Source: Auanema rhodensis | Taxonomy: Eukaryota > Nematoda > Chromadorea > Rhabditida > Rhabditidae | Assembly (NCBI GenBank): GCA_964057225.1 | Contig: OZ059898.1 | Span: 2,728,001-2,792,000, forward strand | DNA length: 64,000 bases | Direction of reading: 5' to 3' | Notes under the pieces: generated by a model | What the model was told of the DNA's origin: nothing | What the model saw: the letters and a program-made list of their open reading frames with translations, nothing else | Database searches by the model: none | Shown here: positions 61,077-64,000 of the stretch, in pieces | Layout: the number at the start of each line of letters is the position of its first letter | Numbering within the stretch: the first letter of the stretch is position 1 | Program-made: the position numbers and the translations under genes

Positions 61077-64000
61077 CGATCTGTGTTATCAGATTTGCGC
61101 TAGCTTAAAAATGCACCGAGATATCAACTGATATAAGTTCACACTTATATCCTCGATTTTCACCCTGAAGAATTAATTTTTTCGTTGAATAACATTGTCC
61201 ATCGTCTTTGCCTTGAAAAATGGAATCTTAAAACATCTAATTTTTGCTAAATTATTTTGAAATTTTTCGAAAAAATTTTTGTCAAAATGTTTTTGGAAGC
61301 AATGTTGAGTGTACATGGAAACTCAACATACACTAATGCATCATTTTTCAAACGATCATAACTAATTTTTGTATCAAGTGTTTCTCAATGTAATATAGTG
61401 CATTCGATGCGGATTTTTAAGCTGCGTCGATCTGTGTTATCAGATTTGCGCTAGCTTAAAAATGCACCGAGATATCAACTGATATAAGTTCACACTTATA
61501 TCCTCGATTTTCACCCTGAAGAATTAATTTTTTCGTTGAATAACATTGTCCATCGTCTTTGCCTTGAAAAATGGAATCTAAAAACATCTACTTTTTGCTA
61601 AATTATTTTGAAATTTTTCGAAACAATTTTTGTCAAAATGTTTTTGGAAGCAATGTTGAGTGTACATGGAAACTCAACATACACTAATGCATCATTTTTC
61701 AAACGGTCATAACTAATTTTTATATCAAGCGTTTCTTAATGTAGTATAGTGCATTCGATCCGGATTTTTAAGCTGCGTCGATCTGTGTTATCAGATTTGC
61801 GCTAGCTTAAAAATGCACCGAGATATCAACTGATATAAGTTCACACTTATATCCTCGATTTTCACCCTGAAGAAATAATTTTTTCGTTGAATAACATTGT
61901 CCATCGTCTTTGCCTTGAAAAAAGGAATCTAAAAACATCTACTTTTTGCTAAATTATTTTGAAATTTTTCGAAAAAATTTTTGTCAAAATGTTTTTGGAA
62001 GCAATGTTGAGTGTACATGGAAACTCAACATACACTAATGCATCATTTTTCTAACGATCATAACTAATTTTTGTATTAAGCTTTTCTCAATGTAGTATAG
62101 TGCATTCGATGCGGATTTTTAAGCTGCGTCGATCTGTGTTATCAGATTTGCGCTAGCTTAAAAATGCACCGAGATATCAACTGATATAAGTTCACACTTA
62201 TATCCTCGATTTTCACCCTGAAGAATTAATTTTTTCGTTGAATAACATTGTCCATCGTCTTTGCCTTGAAAAATGGAATCTAAAAACATCTACTTTTTGC
62301 TAAATTATTTTGAAATTTTTCGAAACAATTTTTGTCAAAATGTTTTTGGAAGCAATGTTGAGTGTACATGGAAACTCAACATACACTAATGCATCATTTT
62401 TCAAACGGTCATAACTAATTTTTGTATCAAGCGTTTCTTAATGTAGTATAGTGCATTCGATCCGGATTTTTAAGCTGCGTCGATCTGTGTTATCAGATTT
62501 GCGCTAGCTTAAAAATGCACCGAGATATCAACTGATATAAGTTCACACTTATATCCTCGATTTTCACCCTGAAGAATTAATTTTTTTGTTGAATAACATT
62601 GTCCATCGTCTTTGCCTTGAAAAATGGAATCTAAAAACATCTACTTTTTGCTAAATAATTTTGAAATTTTTCGAAAAAATTTTTGTCAAAATGTTTTTGG
62701 AAGCAATGTTGAGTGTACATGGAAACTCAACATACACTAATGCATCATTTTTCAAACGATCATAACTAATTTTTGTATTAAGCTTTTCTCAATGTAGTAT
62801 AGTGCATTCGATGCGGATTTTTAAGCTGCGTCGATCTGTGTTATCAGATTTGCGCTAGCTTAAAAATGCACCGAGATATCAACTGATATAAGTTCACACT
62901 TATATCCTCGATTTTCACCCTGAAGAATTAACTTTTTCGTTGAATAACATTGTCTATCGTCTTTGCCTTGAAAAATGGAATCTAAAAACATCTACTTTTT
63001 GCTAAATTATTCTGAAATTTTTCGAAAAAATTTTTGTCAAAATGTTTTTGGAAGCAATGTTGAGTGTACATGGAAACTCAATATACACTAATGCATAATT
63101 TTTGAAACAATCATAACTAATTTTTGTATCAAGCTTTTCTCAATGTAGTATAGTGCATTCGATGCGGATTTTTAAGCTGCGTCGATCTGTGTTATCAGAT
63201 TTGCGCTAGCTTAAAAATGCACCGAGATATCAACTGATATAAGTTCACACTTATATCCTCGATTTTCACCCTGAAGAATTAATTTTTTCGTTGAATAACA
63301 TTGTCTATCGTCTTTGCCTTGAAAAATGGAATCTAAAAACATCTACTTTTTGGTAAATTATTTTGAAATTTTTCGAAAAAATTTTTGTCAAAATGTTTTT
63401 GGAAGCAATGTTGAGTGTACATGGAAACTCAACATACACTAATGCATCATTTTTCAAACGATCATAACTAATTTTTGTATCAAGTGTTTCTCAATGTAAT
63501 ATAGTGCATTCGATGCGGATTTTTAAGCTGCGTCGATCTGTGTTATCAGATTTGCGCTAGCTTAAAAATGCACCGAGATATCAACTGATATAAGTTCACA
63601 CTTATATCCTCGATTTTCACCCTGAAGAATTAATTTTTTCGTTGAATAACATTGTCCATCGTCTTTGCCTTGAAAAATGGAATCTAAAAACATCTACTTT
63701 TTGCTAAATTATTTTGAAATTTTTCGAAAAAATTTTTGTCAAAATGTTTTTGGAAGCAATGTTGAGTGTACATGGAAACTCAACATACACTAATGCATCA
63801 TTTTTCAAACGATCATAACTAATTTTTGTATCAAGTGTTTCTCAATGTAATATAGTGCATTCGATGCGGATTTTTAAGCTGCGTCGATCTGTGTTATCAG
63901 ATTTGCGCTAGCTTAAAAATGCACCGAGATATCAACTGATATAAGTTCACACTTATATCCTCGATTTTCACCCTGAAGAATTAATTTTTTCGTTGAATAA
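61077..64000 (+). repeat. right-hand array segment, copies 175-182 and partial 183
   Basis: Copies 176 and 178 are type a and bracket an AAAAAAGG copy. Copy 179 has T107 and the private CTAAATAATTTTG. Copy 180 is unusually changed. Copies 181-182 end AAGTGTTTCTCAATGTAAT. The last 116 bases (63885-64000) are the start of copy 183, cut by the window edge. Confidence 0.8.
62832..63182 (+). repeat. outlier copy 180
   Basis: This copy carries a cluster of changes in a part of the monomer that is otherwise almost invariant: CAATATACAC, GCATAATTTTTG and GAAACAATC, within about 35 bases, plus ATCAAGCTTTTCTC. One change disrupts the right arm of the 226-253 dyad. The rest is an ordinary TTAAC, C181 copy. 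Confidence 0.75.

Larger units (their letters stand above)
1..64000 (+). repeat. 351-bp tandem satellite array, 182 full copies
   Basis: Each copy begins with the motif CGATCTGTGTTATCAG and the motif recurs every 351 bases across the whole window, always on the plus strand. Copy k starts at 1+351(k-1), plus a register offset of 0 (copies 1-9), +1 (10-53), 0 (54-117), +1 (118-145) or +2 (146-183); I checked this at many points. The consensus has 52 G and 57 C, about 31% GC. Copies differ from one another mostly by substitutions at a limited set of positions, with only four 1-base indels. No other sequence interrupts the array and it continues past both ends. This is eukaryotic satellite DNA. 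A centromeric or pericentromeric role is an inference from size and homogeneity, not shown by the sequence. Confidence 0.98.

Noticed and set aside
1-64000. CRISPR array or prokaryotic repeat.
   Set aside because: The repeat unit is 351 bp with no unique spacers, no associated genes, and the copies abut directly.
1-64000. Assignment to a named satellite or species.
   Set aside because: I do not recognise the consensus, and composition alone cannot decide between insects, nematodes and other eukaryotes. A database search with the 351-bp consensus would be decisive.

Overview
The whole 64,000-base window is one uninterrupted array of a single tandem satellite DNA. The monomer is 351 bp and about 31% GC. 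It repeats head to tail, always in the same orientation, with 182 complete copies and a 116-base partial copy at the right end (63885-64000). I numbered copies from position 1, where a copy happens to begin. The register shifts only four times, each by one base: +1 in copy 9, -1 in copy 53, +1 in copy 117 and +1 in copy 145. There is no gene, RNA gene, transposon, microsatellite interruption or inverted block that I can see. The array runs off both ends of the window.

This is eukaryotic heterochromatin, of the kind found at centromeres, pericentromeres or large heterochromatic blocks. The species cannot be read from it. CpG is not depleted (about 11 per copy, roughly 1.3 times expectation for the consensus), which fits a genome with little CpG methylation, such as many invertebrates, but that is weak evidence. 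I do not recognise the satellite as a named family.

Copies fall into a few types distinguished mainly at monomer positions 97-197 and 277-331. Types are arranged in higher-order patterns that change along the array. Copies 1-25 (1-8776) are a mix with a 19-copy echo. Copies 26-51 (8777-17902) hold alternating dimers and trimers. Copies 52-59 (17903-20709) are transitional. Copies 60-67 (20710-23517) are two 4-copy units. Copies 66-127 (22816-44578) are cassettes with a fixed order of types but variable length, from 2 to 10 copies. Copies 128-139 (44579-48790) carry a private G-to-A change. Copies 140-162 (48791-56864) are the most diverged part. Copies 163-174 (56865-61076) are two 6-copy units. 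Copies 175-183 (61077-64000) are mixed again.

Each monomer contains several inverted repeats: one spanning the copy junction, one around positions 45-75, one at 178-212 and one at 226-253. The segments holding the junction, 45-75 and 226-253 dyads are nearly invariant across all copies, while the segments between them carry the type-defining variants. That contrast and the variable-length cassette pattern are the most interesting signals here.
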